Notes: generated from the sequence alone by a model not told the origin. A stretch of DNA of 64,000 nucleotides from Tetraselmis striata (GCA_006384855.1 VCJN01002617.1:1-64000); one strand, 5' to 3'. Numbered from the stretch's first letter, positions 41,944 through 58,281 are shown. A program made the numbers and translations.

Positions 41944-43745
41944 TAATGGAGGCTGTGGTGGGCGGCTACCTGCCCCCAATGTATGTATGTATGCATGGAC
42001 GCGGCACCACCGGCACCATGCACACGGCATCAACCCGGGGGCTGCGAGGGGGGGGGGGGAGGGGGACCCCGCCCCGCGCCGAGTATTCCTATTTTTTTAC
42101 TCAAAGTTATGCTTAGTTTGACACACATCTGGACGCGTTCTGATGATACGGAGATCATGTGTGTGGAAGCTCTGGGGCGCATGCAGCTTCGACACGTCTG
42201 TGCGCCACACATCGAGCTTATAGCCGCCGATTCCGCGCGCACTTGTACTGCCCCTGCCGCTCGGGCTGGCAGTGCGTTAAACCACACTGCATGCTGTCCG
42301 TGGCCGCCGCGACGATGCGCAGTGGGGGAGAAGTTTGCATCACAAGGACCTGGGAGCCTCAGAGGGCCGTATTTGTGCGTGTGGAGAGAGGGGGGGTGTC
42401 CTGCTCTATGCCAAAGCGGGGAAGTCCAAGTTCCAAAAGGGGCCTGCCTGTGCAGACCGGGCCCCACTGCTGGACGGCAGCGTGGATGCGGTGTGGTTAT
42501 ACGGCAGCATGGTGGAGGATCAGCCAGGCGAAAGCGCAGCCGACCCCGCGCTGTGGGCAATCCCTAGTGCTATGACACGCAGTCCTGGGTACATACCGGC
42601 GTGGCGAACTACGCTGCCAATGGGGTGGAAATGTTTGGGCTGCATGGCAGCGTGGGGTTCCTGGACACCTGGGGAGGCGCTCTGCCACCCTTCTTGCCCG
42701 ACCCACGCGCCGCGGAGGCATGCACCAAGTCCAGGATGAGCTGGTGTACATAATGCACTGGGAAGGGTCGATGATGATGACAGCGGCTCCATGAGTCCTG
42801 CCCCATTCGCTCTGGGCACTATCAGTTCTGCAGCATCGTTGTGGCCTCCGATGCGATGGCGCTTGCTGTAGCACATGGACGGTAATACTGACATGACATA
42901 TCCAGTGTTCTCTGCGCGATCACGGGATCCCATACTCCGCAGTATACATAGCAACTAGTTGTCCAGGGGGTTCTTTGCATTAATATTTCAAGCAGTACTG
43001 CGCATACTCCGCCAACGGAGAAGAGTAGCGAATGCCTTTTCTCCTGCCAATTCTCCTGCCAGCAATGCACAACATACTTTTCTGCTAAGGATGTTTAGGG
43101 AGTTGAAGTGTTTGACTCCACACTCGCCATTTACCGCCTGTTGAATCATTTACCACCGTAGAATTAATCGTGGAGTGATTGACTGACCGACCGTAGTGTT
43201 TCTACAGCTATTCCAAGCTGCACATAGTCTCAGGATGAGACGATCCCAGTGACTGATCATGTCACATAACCAAGAAAGTCATATGCAACATGAGGTGCAA
43301 CTAAATGCGTGGCTTGTCAAGATGGGATCACCTCTCTACACAAAGATCGGTGTGTTGTTTGCTTCTGTCCTCACAATTGGTAGTAATTGTATGTCAGGAA
43401 TATCTATTGTGATAGGTATGTCAGGTACAACCGTGATGGAACAAGTATCCCTTGATTGTGAATGGGGGTGACAGTATTGGGATCTTGTAATAAGTGAACA
43501 TTACTTACACAGAACAACTCTTACGGTGAGAGAGTATTTCGTTCACATTCTGACGAATGATAGCGTGTTCCATCTCTCTCGCATGACAATACAGTGGAAA
43601 GTGTAGTTGTTACATGCTATTGTTACTTTCTATCTTGCATATGGCATCGTTTATTAAACCGTGCAGGGGCTAGCCTGCACCTTAACTCTATACAGATGTA
43701 TCAAAAAGTGTGAATTTTTCCTCGCCCAGCGTCATCTGGGCCAAT
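41944..43745. other. Intergenic between SPEF1 and the NDH2 gene
   Basis: No gene supported. Bases 42,160-42,770 are GC-rich and have several overlapping open frames without recognised domains. Bases 43,000-43,700 are AT-rich. TTACA at 43,610-43,614, read on the minus strand as TGTAA, is the likely polyadenylation signal of the NDH2 gene 132 bases beyond its stop. Confidence 0.4.
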
Positions 43746-46391
43746 CTACAGGTCGCTCGTGTCGCGGCCCAAGATCTTAGCGCGAAGCCAGTCAGCAGCC
43801 ACCAACACGCGGTTGCGGAGGCTAAATTGACTTGCCGTCTCAAACCCCTGCATTTCAGCAGAACAAGTACCATCAGTCAGGAATGGAAGGCGCATGATCC
43901 AGATGACGAACATGTGGATGACAGAAATGTCGGCGCATATTGGCAACACCCATAACGGCTCTCACCTTCCAGACAGCGCCGATGCCAAGTCCAAACAGCC
44001 CACCAAGGAACGGTGCATCACTGCAAGTACACGCACGCCGTTTCACATCAGCAACACATCAAAACATAATAGGTGGGAAAGGCTTTTAGTCATGGGGATG
44101 GCGGTGCCTAGGCGCGGTTGGGGGAGCTCACATCACTGCTCTGTCATTTCCGACATACGCCAGGCTGCCCTTGTGGATATACTCGAATTTGGGGAGCTCC
44201 TCCACTTGCGTGTTGGCTGACATTTTTGTCATGCCCAGCAGCTTGGCAAAGTACGCACCCTGCTGCCCCGCTACCTGCGCAGTGGCTGGAAGTGCGCGAA
44301 GGGTGGCATCCATCTTGGCCAGCAGCTCATCAAACTCCTCCAGAGACAGCTCGCTGTTTTTGTCCAGCTGGCCCAGTAGTTCGCGTGTCTTGCTCCCCTC
44401 CTTCACGCTTGTCGCCTGAGCCACCAGCGACTCCAGACGCAGGCTGCCTGCCTGGCCATCCAGGTAGTAAGCGTAGTCCTTCAGCTGAGGGTAGGTCTCA
44501 CTGGCCTTGAGCAGGAGGGCACGAAGCTCTGATCGCTGGAGTTTGCCATCACCGTTGGTATCCCCCTCAATGAAGAGTTCTGCTGCATGGGCGTGTGCCT
44601 CCTCTTGGCCAATGGTACCGGCATCCCCCAGGCAGTAGATGGAGCCGTCGCTTCCGTTGACACGCATGTGCGCATCGGTCACCAGGCAGCGTGCATGGCC
44701 TTGCGCATCACTGGGCAACTTGTTCTTCAGCTTCTCCACCAGCGGGTTCATCTTCACGCCAGTCGCCCAAACGCAGAGGCCCTGTGGCAACTGAAAACGT
44801 TTCGTCGGACTGCTTGTTGTACACGTCGACACTCTTCTCACTGACACCTGTTGCTCGGCAGTGGAGATAGGTCTCGATGCCCATCTTTCGAAACTGCTCA
44901 AGTGTAAACTCCGAGATAGTACGGTCGTAGGTGCTGAGCATGTGGTCATCGCTTGCCACCAGCCGGATCTTGGAGAACTTCATGAGATCAGGGTACAACC
45001 GCTTCATGTTGTCATGAATCAGGTCATGCATCTCTGCTGCGACTTCGACGCCAGTGGGACCACCGCCCACCACCACAAACGAGAGAAGTCGGATCTTCTC
45101 CTCCTCCGACATGTTGGGCAGTGCCGCGCGCTCGAAGCAGTCCGTGATCTGCTTCCGTAGCTTCCTGGCATCCTGGATGCTCTTCATGAACACGCAGTTC
45201 TCCTGGACACCAGGAGTGTTGAAGGTATTGGTGACGGATCCAACAGTGACCACCAGAAGGTCGTAGGGCAGCTTAAAGCTCTCACCAGAACCCTGCAAAG
45301 TCATGAAAGGCAAGATGTGTCAGTCACGATAGGAACAACGCTGAAGAAGTGTTAGGTGGTGTCAAAGTGCGAGGATAAAGATTCAGACGGCGTAGAACGC
45401 TGATCCCAGGTAGACAGAATAACTCACGTCAGGAAATCTAGCGACAATATTCTTCTTCTCCACGTCGATGTCATCACACTCCGCCTCGAGAAACTTCGCC
45501 TGTGATAGAGCGGCAAGCCCGCGCGTCAGCAGAGATATATGCAGCGGATTGTCACATTCAGATATACAATTCGAAGCGGCCGGCTCGGATAACGACGTGT
45601 ACCTTGCCAGCCACGAGCTTTCGGACGGGCTCGACAATCGAGCGCTCCTCGCAGGTGCCACTCGAGACGCTGGGGAGCAGCGGGGTATAAACGAAATGGT
45701 TGCGTGGGGAGACAACGACGATTTCGTAGCGGTCACTGCGAGCCCGAACAGAGTGTCAGTCAGCACATTATATAGCATCGAGAATGTGAAGCAGCGTGAC
45801 GTATTTAATCGACAGTTGGCGGGGGGGGGGGGGGGGGGGGGGGGGTGAAAGGGGTCTTACGCGACGCTCTTCTTCAGCGATTTGATGGCGCTCATAGCTC
45901 CCCAGCCCGAGCCCAGGATAACGATACGGGGCTTTCCGCCTGCGGCACCCTCTTGAATAGCTGGAAGAGCGGCCGCATTCTCAAGGACCTGCCATGCAAC
46001 AAAACGGGGGCAAAAGAAATGAATGCGGCGACAGCTACTATTCTTATGGTCAGCTTCTACATCATGGGCTGCAGCACGTATGATTATTCAAAGTGAGAAG
46101 CAGCGAGGTCGACGGTGCGCACGTATCTCGGTCATCTAAAAAGGCAATGCATCTCACCTGCAACTCTGCGGGCGAGGGTGGGGCCTCGACTGCGGCCACG
46201 ACATCGGCCCTGCGCCCGGCAGCTTTGACGGAGCGGGACGCACCGACACTGGCGGGCGGTCGGCGCGAAACTTTGGTGTCCCGCGATGGCGGCTTGGCGA
46301 CAGCGAGAATTCTGTGGGCGCGACGGGCGCGAGTCGAAGACTCGGCCGCACGACAGCTCGTGGAGCCCAGCTGACAGGCCACACTCGCCAT
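43746..46391 (-). CDS. Type II NAD(P)H dehydrogenase with EF-hand, one apparent frameshift
   Basis: A single-subunit flavoprotein that oxidises NAD(P)H and reduces quinone without pumping protons. Exons: 46,158-46,391, 45,861-45,988, 45,603-45,735, 45,428-45,499, 44,132-45,292, 43,966-44,020 and 43,746-43,847; about 627 residues. Exon 1 is a Ser/Arg/Ala-rich targeting peptide (plastid or mitochondrion). GSGWGA in exon 2 binds [19 protein letters not shown] in exon 5 binds NAD(P)H, and GLCVWATGV is a conserved block. A calcium EF-hand loop ([12 protein letters not shown]) lies in the insert found in NDB-type enzymes, followed by a weaker EF-like [12 protein letters not shown]. The last exon ends [15 protein letters not shown]. 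At 44,794-44,797 a run of four A (T on the coding strand) is one base too long; ignoring one base restores frame and fits every exon phase. Sequencing error or recent mutation cannot be separated here. Confidence 0.9.
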
Positions 46392-47452
46392 ATTGCGGTA
46401 GGTGGTATAAGGTTTGAATGCGGGGCTCGGATCCCGCTTGAGGTTGGTAGCTCGGGTCCTTCCGAAATCTTTTACCCAGTTAAAATGGAGAGGAAGCGAT
46501 GGGCAGTGTCGCAACTATGGTATGACTTCTGATAGCTCCAGGGAAGAGACTATTGCTCGAGGTGGTCGACGCTTGAAGTGATATATGATATTGTTGAAGT
46601 GGGAAACTCCGGGTAAATATATATTGTCGCCACCCCAGGTTGCTGTAGTGCCTGCGCCCGCCTGCCGTCGTCCGTCTGGCGTCCCGGCGAAAAAGCGGGA
46701 CAGAGCACGTCTCGTCCGCGGCACGATGATAATATACGCGATGGACGAAAGAGCAAGTAGCCTGTATACAGTAATAATATATCGACAACTAGTCGCTACT
46801 ATGCTGTATAACGTACCAAATGTAAACTTATATCGGACTGCGCCCTGATGTGCAACGATAGCCAGTAGCGACCAATCCTTAATAGAGTACAGAGAATACA
46901 GAGAGTGTGTCAGCCGTACTAGATATATGAGTGTGATGAACACAATACCTGTACCGGTAGGAATAAGGTAGGAATGGTGGTAAGCGCTTGGCACGTAAAG
47001 TACTGATATTCCACAATTAGCTGGGAGAATTACGGTCCCGATTCCACAATGTACCATGCAGTTCCGTCGTTAGATGTGAGGTGACGACTTGTCAATTTGG
47101 CAGGTCAGAAGATGGCGGTTTTTAACCGTAATATGTATTACAGTTTCACAGCATACGGCAATGAAACGCCGATCTGTCCGAACAGCAGCGCGCCACGTTG
47201 CCGGGTGTAAGATCCAGGCTGTGTCTCCTTTTGGAAGCACAGTCTTTTTCGCTGGCCACGACATGCGATTTGGGAATCATTCTGCCCGAATTTCGCCGTA
47301 TCTAGTCGCCGTCAGCGCCGAGGCCGTCATATCTCGCCTATCATCCCGCTGTCCGAGTAGAGGTGCCTACAGGCAGCGACGACTCCCGCCAGTAAGCTGT
47401 ACAGGGCAGTAATATGTCGCGCTCACCCCTTCGCGAGTCAACGAAAGAAGAA
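46392..47452. other. Intergenic
   Basis: No gene supported. The 17-base word CGACAACTAGTCGCTAC near 46,785 is the inverse of one at 57,426, a sign of dispersed repeats. Bases 46,700-47,000 are AT-rich. Confidence 0.35.
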
Positions 47453-50360
47453 TTAGCGATTTCCAGTCGATGGTCGAACGTGGTCATCAGTCGACTGCCG
47501 CAGCACCTCTCGGAACTCGCGCGCCAGCTTGGCGGCCTCCAGGTGCGCCGCGAGCTTCTGCTGGCTCGCGAGCTGCACGCGCGCGTCCGCGACGCGTGAC
47601 AGCTCGCCGAGGTGTATTTCTTCTAACGCCTCCAATTGCGACATGCTTAACTGCACCGACGGCAACTGTCAGTCTGTTGTCACCGGCTAAGCTATATGTA
47701 GATTGCAGCAGCCTGGCTACAGCATATTTCTGGATATAAACGCTCAACACCTGTACTTGTAGCGTGAGCACTGACGTTGCGCGGGTGCGAGCCACGGCCA
47801 CGGGGCCGACTGAAATAGGGCACACGGAACTTGGGCGCGTGACTGCAGCACCGACAGCTCTGGTTCTGAAATGGGTGCTAGAAGGAGCTACGAACGGGTA
47901 GCGACATTATGCGTATTGGCCCATACACTGACACAAACCCATACACCGTAACAAGCCTCGCAGGGAGGGGGTGCAATGGGGCAGCGGGATACCTGTTCGA
48001 TGCCCAGTCCAAGCACGTTCATTGGCTCTATCTCCAATGCCGCCGCCTGTCGTCACGGGGAGCACGACAAGCAAGTTGGCACCACCACGCAAATATGCCA
48101 TACAAGTGCAAAGAAAGTCCGCCCCCCCCTTCATTCCCGTTCCTCAATTTAGCAACATGCTGGCACTGCAACACCCTCAGGAAGACAACTCTTACCTTGG
48201 GGTGCCGTTGCTGTAGCAGCGCCTGCGCACTAGCCAACCTCTCGACACTGGCGGGGGTACATTCTTGGGTGGCTGTGCCTGCATTATATTGCGCGTACAG
48301 CGGATCTGGCAGGGGTGCGCCACTCTTTCTGCTTGAAGATGCAACGGGCTCTGCTTGCAGCACAGCAGGCGCCATCCTCTCCAGTATGCTCTGGCCTGGA
48401 TTCGCCCTCGGTTCCTCAGGGATGGCTGGAGACGCATTCCCAGGCTTGCCGCGGCGCCAACTGGGCTGCACCACCTGCCAGGGTTCCGTGCCCTCGTAGC
48501 TGCTCACCGCATCAGTAGCCTGCTCCTCAGGCACTGGCCCAATCTCCAGCATCCCCTCCGCCTCTCTGCTACTGGCAGGCTGATGATTTTCCTCAACCAC
48601 ATCTTCGCTGGCTGCTGCGGCCCTCTTTTCCCCCAGATTATCATGCGAGGACAATATCGCCTCCGTGGTTCCTAGTGGAGCACCCCTCCGCACTGCTATC
48701 TTTCGCTTCGGCTGTTGAGACGGGTTCTCATCATCCCGAAGAAGTGCGGCTGCAGCCGCCTCCGCTGCTTCCCCGCGCTCTGCCATCGCCTCACGCAAGG
48801 CGACAATAGTGGGATTGCTTGAACGGGCCCGGAGCGGCACTGCCCTCTCTGCCTCCTCAATCGGTAGCCTTCCAGCAGCATTGCGTCGGAATGGGTCCGC
48901 TCCAGCGCGGAGTAGCCTTGCAACGGTATCCCCCTGCCCTGCTGGGTCCGGGGACACGGGCGCCGCTAACACTGAGTCTGCAAGCACCAGGCGGCGAATC
49001 CATGCTGCCGTCTGTTCACTCCCCAGGTTCAAGCCAAGCCTACTTTGCCGAGGATACGAAAGTTAGATCGGTTAACCGCTGTGATTTGAGCCAGCATGGT
49101 GTCAGGAACGCTCCTAGCCCATTCGACATTAGCGCCCCCCCGCCCCCCTCTCTCTCTCTCTCCCGATTGTGGAGCTCAGCTTGAGCCACTGTGGTGAGAG
49201 GATAAGGTACCTGCTGACGCTGCAATGTGGAGCACCTGCTGGCCACTTGGTGCATGCAGCACAGCTTCCCGCTCCTCCCCGCTGCACTGCTCCAAGTGGC
49301 GCAGCAATAGGTCTAGCACTGGGCGGCTGGCGGCACCATCCCCGAGCGCAATCGCCAGTGGACCAAGACCGGCGCTGTTGGTGTGCCCTATGGCTGCCCC
49401 CGCGGCTAGTAGCAAGGAGGCACAGCCGAGGTGCCCGCCCGCACAGGCAAACATGAGCGCGCTGTCGCCATTGGCATTGGGGACGTCTGTGCTTGAGAGG
49501 TGCTGTGAGGCGAGCAGCACCTGGACGAGAAGTTAACATTGTACGAAGTCAGTGCCATCAGTCAGCCTCATCCACCATAGGATGAACACGATGAAGGGTC
49601 TGTGTGCGCAGCTGATCAAGCATCTGCTACTCTCTGCCATGGCCTAGTTGTCTGCGAGGGCAAAGGTGGAGCAGGGGAGAGGGTGGATAGAGGTGGAGCG
49701 GGGGGGGGGGGGGGGGGACCTTGAGCATGCGTGCCTCCCCAGTGTTAGCTGCCACATGTAGCGGTGTGTTGCCCGAGGTACCCAGCCCCGGTTCGGTGGG
49801 CGACGCGCCCCACCCCACCAGCGCATCTGCGAGGCGGAGCCAGCGTCGCTGCACAGCGCAGTGCAGTGCGGTGCGGCCGTCAGGGGTGCGCAGCCGCAGC
49901 GCCTGCTCGCGCAGCGGAGTGGCAGCACCGTCCTGTGGGAAAGCGAAAAGTGCGGGTCATGGCTTCAGCCCCACTGTTGAGACCAATGCGAGCAGGGTCC
50001 ATGATGACAGTACTGCAGGCGGTTCACATGCTGCCTGGGGCGGCGGCGAGGTCATGCCGTAGGCGGTGTGAATGCATGCGCACATGTGTGCTGGCGTGCT
50101 TACGGTGTGTGTGTGTGTGTGTGTGTTCGTGCGTGTGTGTGTGTGTGTGTTCTGCAGGGGGGGGGGGGGGTGGGGGTATGAGGTGCCTCCTCGGGAAAGC
50201 ACCCCACAGCTGGGTACGGCAGCTGCCATCTGCGCACCTTGTCCTCCCCGCCCTCTCGCATGAGCGGGCGCAGCACCTCGTCTTCCGTCGCCGCTGCGTA
50301 GCAGAAAGCCAGCAAGTTGGCGCCCTCTTTGTTGCTGCCGCCACCCTGTCCAGCCGCCAT
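47453..50360 (-). CDS. Ankyrin-repeat protein with C-terminal coiled coil
   Basis: Exons with consistent phases: 50,238-50,360 (ATG start, MAAGQGGGSNKEGANLLAF), 49,720-49,932 and 49,211-49,520. A long exon at about 49,045 to 48,196 and a last exon at about 47,658-47,453 follow; a short exon near 47,811-47,757 may lie between them. Ankyrin repeats are plain: TPDGRTALHCAVQRRW, SGNTPLHVAANTGEARML, NGDSALMFACAGGHLGCASLL, TARLLRAGADPFRRNAAG-like. The long exon then becomes Ala/Glu/Pro-rich and disordered. The last exon encodes a helical Leu/Glu/Arg-rich segment (SQLEALEEIHLGEL), a probable coiled coil. Ankyrin repeats mediate protein binding; no specific role can be given. The junctions 49,211/49,045 and 48,196/47,658 were not reconciled in phase. 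Confidence 0.7.
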
Positions 50361-51116
50361 CGCGGCCGTTCCGTTGGACGCCAAACGCAGGTCCCGCGTC
50401 AAATTGCGTGCGGGGCGAGCCAAGTGCCCGCACTCGTCCTCGAATCACCGATCTTTCAGGGTTATTGCAGATTCATGTGGCTCGGACGATGACATCACTG
50501 GTGGAGGAACGTAGCGACGACTGTACTCGTCTCGCGCACACGAATCGGTCGCTGCCCACAGCGAATCAGCGTCGCGTTGCCAGCCGAATTTCCTCCCATG
50601 TAATACAACCTAGCGACTGCAGCAGCGTACAGTCTGACAGTCTGATAGTGGCTGTAACCTACGGGCACCCGCCTGCTCCGCGGGAGCGGCGGGGCGGTAG
50701 CAACAGTGGGATGATGGGTTTGGTTATTTATCTGTTTGGTTACAGGGAGAGCGTCAAGGGAATGCACAGAAAGTAGTCGCTACTACTGGGGAAGGAAACA
50801 GCCTTCCTGCGTTTGGTTTCCATGGGTTTGGTTCCTGCGCCAGTGGGATACTCCATCATCAGCAGCAGCGCGCAGCGCGAATATACCGGTATAGCGTCGT
50901 GCTAAACAACATTGATTATTATTTACTGTAACAATGGCTACAATAAAAGCAAATGCTGTAAAATGAATTATATCTACAATAAAGAAATCCTCATACATAC
51001 GGTATTACTCGCGTAATGTACATGGATATAATCTATATAATTACATAGCATCTACATACATCTTTCGACATGTGTTTCATTGTTATTATTATATGTATAG
51101 CGGACCATATATATAC
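50361..51116. other. Intergenic with inverted dispersed repeat
   Basis: Holds the third copy of the short dispersed repeat (50,738-50,812, minus orientation) and AT-rich sequence to 51,116. The 50,361-50,450 part is the GC-rich upstream region of the ankyrin gene. Confidence 0.4.
50738..50812 (-). repeat. Dispersed short repeat, copy 2
   Basis: Inverse of the repeat at 17,165-17,236; this copy contains an extra GTAGCGACTA within the block, next to the CCCCAGTA word. Confidence 0.6.
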
Positions 51117-52253
51117 ACCTTGGTGAAGTCCGTGAGCGCTCCCCTGAGTACTACGATTCCATGATGTTCCGCGTTGCCGCTTGCCGCCCATTTGTCCCCG
51201 GCGGCTCCTGTCCCCTCCCTTGGCGAACTCCGCGCTTCATTGCTCCTTCTCGGTACAAACGGCATGCAGACCCGTTATTTTTGAGGATGCTGGCGTGAAA
51301 TTCACTCCTTCAGCTTGGGCGGTCGTGTACGCTGATCACGTGGCACGTAGCTTCTGGGGGCGACTCCAATCACGCCGCACACGAGTGGGGCGGCCGCACA
51401 TGGCCGTTCCGATGTTTGCCACTACTTCAAATCCGCCCTGGGCGTGGGGTCCATATCCTGGCTCACGGATCCGTCGGTGCTTGTTACTCTTCCGCAAGGC
51501 AGCGACGGCCGGGCGGCCGATGTTTGGCTTTTTGGGTATGGTGGTATCCGCGGGAACACGGTTGCTGTCGATACCACCAGTGCCCCTATCCTCGGCGTGT
51601 GAAGCTCGGATCCAACGACTGCATTATATTGCGGGCCGCACAGCGCTACAAAATCCAAAAGTATGACGGGAGAGTGCGAAACGCCGCCGGCATGCTTAGC
51701 TTTGTTCCTTTCGCCGTCTCCGAGTTCGGCCCGCTGGCCCCGCATGCCGAGGCCTTCTTGGTTGAGCTCGCGAAAGCTAGCCACACACACACTCGCCATA
51801 AAATCGGCAAGCTCTTGTCTGCGTGGCGCCGCTGTTTCTCCTTGCTCATCAACATGGCGCATTCAGACGTCGCGGCGGCGCGCGCGGCACGTGATGGTGC
51901 TCTTGCGCCTACCCTGCGTCGCGTCGCTCGTCGGCATGTGTTGCTATAACCCGGGTCATTGGCGGCAAGCGCCCTCGCCGCAGCTGATGGCCTACCCCGG
52001 GGCGGTGGTCCCCATTGGTTTCATGTTTCCCTTTCGGTCTTTCCGGTCGTTCCTTGGCTTCAGTGCTTCCCTTGACCTTTTGGTTCCTGGCAGCTTGGCG
52101 ATTACTTCGTGGTTCCCTTGGCTCTTCCTCGGTTCTTGGCTCCCTGGCCTCTTGCTCGATCTTGGTTTCATGCTTATGTCTCTCTTTTGCTGGCAACCTT
52201 TCATAGTTGCTGTCAATTCTGTTTGTATTGCGCATATCTAAACGCACTGATGT
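51117..52253 (+). mobile_element. Non-LTR retrotransposon 3' fragment, copy C
   Basis: Collinear with 6186-7352 from the word CCTTGGTGAAGTCCGTGAGCG to the 3' end CACTGATGTAATG. It has the same blocks (SVAALP-type segment, MLSFVPFAVSEFG frame) with several frame breaks. The 3' end is followed by a (TATC)n microsatellite. Confidence 0.6.
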
Positions 52254-52282
52254 AATGTCTATATATATCTACCATATATCCC

Positions 52283-52297
52283 TACTATCTATCTATC

Positions 52298-52341
<44 letters not shown>
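52283..52341. repeat. TATC microsatellite
   Basis: About fourteen TATC units just after the 3' end of a non-LTR copy, a common position for simple repeats at LINE tails. Confidence 0.85.
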
Positions 52342-52342
<1 letters not shown>

Positions 52343-52437
52343 CTGACATATAAGCCACCCCCTTCTGTAAACACATACACTATACAATATATACTACTTC
52401 ACATGTGCTACACAATATTATATCGCATAATGAATTT

Positions 52438-52905
52438 TTACATCAGGGCTTTCACAAATAAATGCGCACTAAAAACAGAACTAACAGCAACAATGAAAGG
52501 TTTTGCAGCAAAAGAGAGACATGAGCCTGAAAACAAGGTCGAGCAGGAGGCCAGGGAGCCAAGAACTAAGGAGGAGCCAAGGGAACCACGAAGTCGCTTA
52601 GCTGCGAGGAACCAAAGGGACCACCGCCCCGGGGTAGGCTATCAGCCGCGGCGAGGACGCTTGCAGCCAATGACCCGGGTCATAGCAACACATGCCGACG
52701 AGCGACGCGACGCAGGCGCAGGAGCACCATCACGTGCCGCACGCGCGGCCGCGACCCCGCCAAGAACGTTGTCTGCATGTGCCATGTTGATGAGCAAGGA
52801 GAGCTGGCCGATTTTTTGGCCAGTGTCTGTGTGGCTAGCTTTCGCGAGCTCCACCAAGAAAGCCTCAGCGTGCGGGGCCAGCGAGCCAAACTCGGAAACG
52901 GATTA
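52438..52905 (-). mobile_element. Non-LTR retrotransposon 3' fragment, copy D
   Basis: Inverse orientation to copy C and tail to tail with it. 5'-truncated at the word CCGTTTCCGAG and closely similar to copy A (3381-3931), with an internal deletion of about 24-27 bases relative to A. Confidence 0.6.
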
Positions 52906-53365
52906 TATCGCATAATCCTTACGGGTATAGCAGGGGAATCAAAAGTATTGCTAGCCAGGAGGCGGCGAGGAGCTAACAATAATAATCCTTACATTATCGG
53001 CGTCCGGTACCCGTATACGCCGAAATGAGCGAAAGATAGCATCAGTCAGTATCTGGCCCTAATAATAGCATATAACAATTAAAATAGCAAGAAGCAGCCG
53101 GGCGGCCCACGTAGCGACTGAGTAAGATTCCGCCGGGCCCTCACCTGCGTCGCTTTTAAAAATATTTTGATATGCTGCCGTGCTGCGCCGACGATGCCGC
53201 GCGTCGTCGGCAGATGCGACAATTGCGTGCCATCACAACCTGCCGCCAGCGAAAAATACTTACTTTTAACGTTTGGGTCGAGGTCACGAAAAGGAGTAGG
53301 ATCAAACCGAGACGACGGCACAACCGGCCCCATCACTGGCTGAAGCACAGCGGGAGGTGTCTAAG
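52906..53365. other. Intergenic, upstream of VTE1
   Basis: Two TAATCCTTAC words (52,913 and 52,983) flank a short AT-rich stretch. The final 100 bases are the likely 5' untranslated region of VTE1. Confidence 0.35.
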
Positions 53366-56502
<3,137 letters not shown>

Positions 56503-56635
56503 ATATCCCAAAGGCTGTTGCTTTGGAAAGGCTGCGGGGTTTTATTTGGGATATACTTGGCTGCTTGGAAACAAAGGAACAACACCTCTTCCGGGCTTCT
56601 GTAGACCGGCAAGCAGTTTGGTGATTTTATCGCAG

Positions 56636-56640
56636 TGTAA
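56636..56640 (+). terminator. TGTAA polyadenylation signal of VTE1
   Basis: TGTAA 134 bases after the stop codon. Confidence 0.5.
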
Positions 56641-58281
56641 TTAACGGTGAATGGCTGTATATGATGAAACAGGACAGTATATAGGGAAATAAAGGGAACT
56701 TGGCGAGAGACATGCATGCGGCGTGGGCCTACTCCGCCTTCTACTCACAGCCGAAAAACAAATATACCGTACTACCATTGTCTTTGGTAAATGATAAGTT
56801 TATATAATTTCGCTGCCGCGCTGCCACATGGACTTTTTCTTTCACCCTACCATCAATGCAGTAATCCAACTACACAGTAAACTACCGTTGTTATACCGTA
56901 TGGAAGCTCCGCCTACTAAAATAAACGAATTGCGTCGCGCAGGTGTACTCCATAAGAGTACACCCATGATAGGAAAGATCAAGTCTTCGTTGAGCGTAGC
57001 GCACAGCTCAAAGCTCAGTTTGGTCGGAGGTTGCGCCAGTGAGGTGGCACAAAATCAATTCTATGCGGTGAAGGTCTGGCTTAATTCACCGGGTCAATTA
57101 GGCTACGGGTAATGTAATATTATGACCCGTGGGACAGAATTCAGCGGCGTATTTCTGTCCTGGATGTACTTAAAATGCTAGCGCGAGTTTTGAGATATCC
57201 ACTTTGAGCTGTATGTATAAGTACGATCTCGCCAGCATATCATATATCGCCTTCTGCTAGCTCATGTAATTATTATATCGCCAGCATATACAGAAAATCG
57301 TTAACTATGTGCCCAGGATATGCCCATAATTATCGGGGCTTTTAACGTACGGTCACCGGTATTATTCATTAGTGTTATTAAGGACTTACAAAGGAGGTTA
57401 AGTTTATAAAGATTAGCTACAGGTAGCGACTAGTTGTCGCCAACATTATGCCGGTGGATCCATCGCGATGGATGGATGGATGGTGGATATGTAGCGACGA
57501 AATAGTCGCTATACTCCTCGTCCGCATCCGCATCGAGTGAGAAGTGCTGGACGATTGTGACGTAAATGTAGGGTTCTGCTTTAAAAATGTAGGCTTTTTC
57601 CTTCCCCAGTACTTTCCGTGCATTCTCCTGACGCTCTCCCTGTAACCAAAAAGGACTGAGATTACATGAGCTAGACGCAACATTCAAGAAATCCACACAG
57701 AAATCCAGAAGGAAATCCAGAAGGAAATCCAGCTACGGGCCAACAGAGGCAGGAACCGCCATGGTAGCCTCCGACCAGGCATCGCCACCAGCCAGCCGCC
57801 GCTCCACGCAGTAGGGACGCTCTCCCCAGCACACAATCCCGGGCCACTCCAATAGCGGCACTAGGCCGAATGTAATGTGAAGGCGCCGACAGGAAAGGAG
57901 CTTCGAAGTTGAGGTCTCGCAGCAAGGAGCGGAAGTGGGGGGGTCCAACCAAAAAGGACTGCGATGGTGACGTAGCTACGTAATCCTTACTATGCACTGC
58001 CCGGCGGGACGCCCGGCGGGAGCGCCAGACGCGCGCGTTGGTCGCTCATCCGCCTACCGACAGGCCAGCACTAGCTAGTCGCTACAGTCCGCCAGCCAGC
58101 ACTCGTGCGACGACACGCGCAAGCACCAGTACTTGGCGATACCTGTAGAAGCAGCGCATCGACCCCATCGTTCGCCACTGGAGTGCCGGAGTGGCAGGTT
58201 GCCTACGTCGTTAAGCGCCAGAGCTACCGAAGAACCTCTATCATTCAGCTGCTTTCCCACCTCTCACGCCCGAGAAGACAA
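56641..58281. other. Intergenic, AT-rich with dispersed repeats
   Basis: Holds copy 3 of the short dispersed repeat (57,588-57,656), a CATCGCGATGGATGGATGG block near 57,463, three tandem AAATCCAGAAGG units near 57,700-57,735, and a TAATCCTTAC word at 57,981. A minus-strand frame at 57,997-57,671 has no recognised domain. Confidence 0.4.
57588..57656 (+). repeat. Dispersed short repeat, copy 3
   Basis: Very close to 17,165-17,236 in sequence and orientation, from AGGCTTTTTCC to CTGTAACCAAAAAG. Confidence 0.65.
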
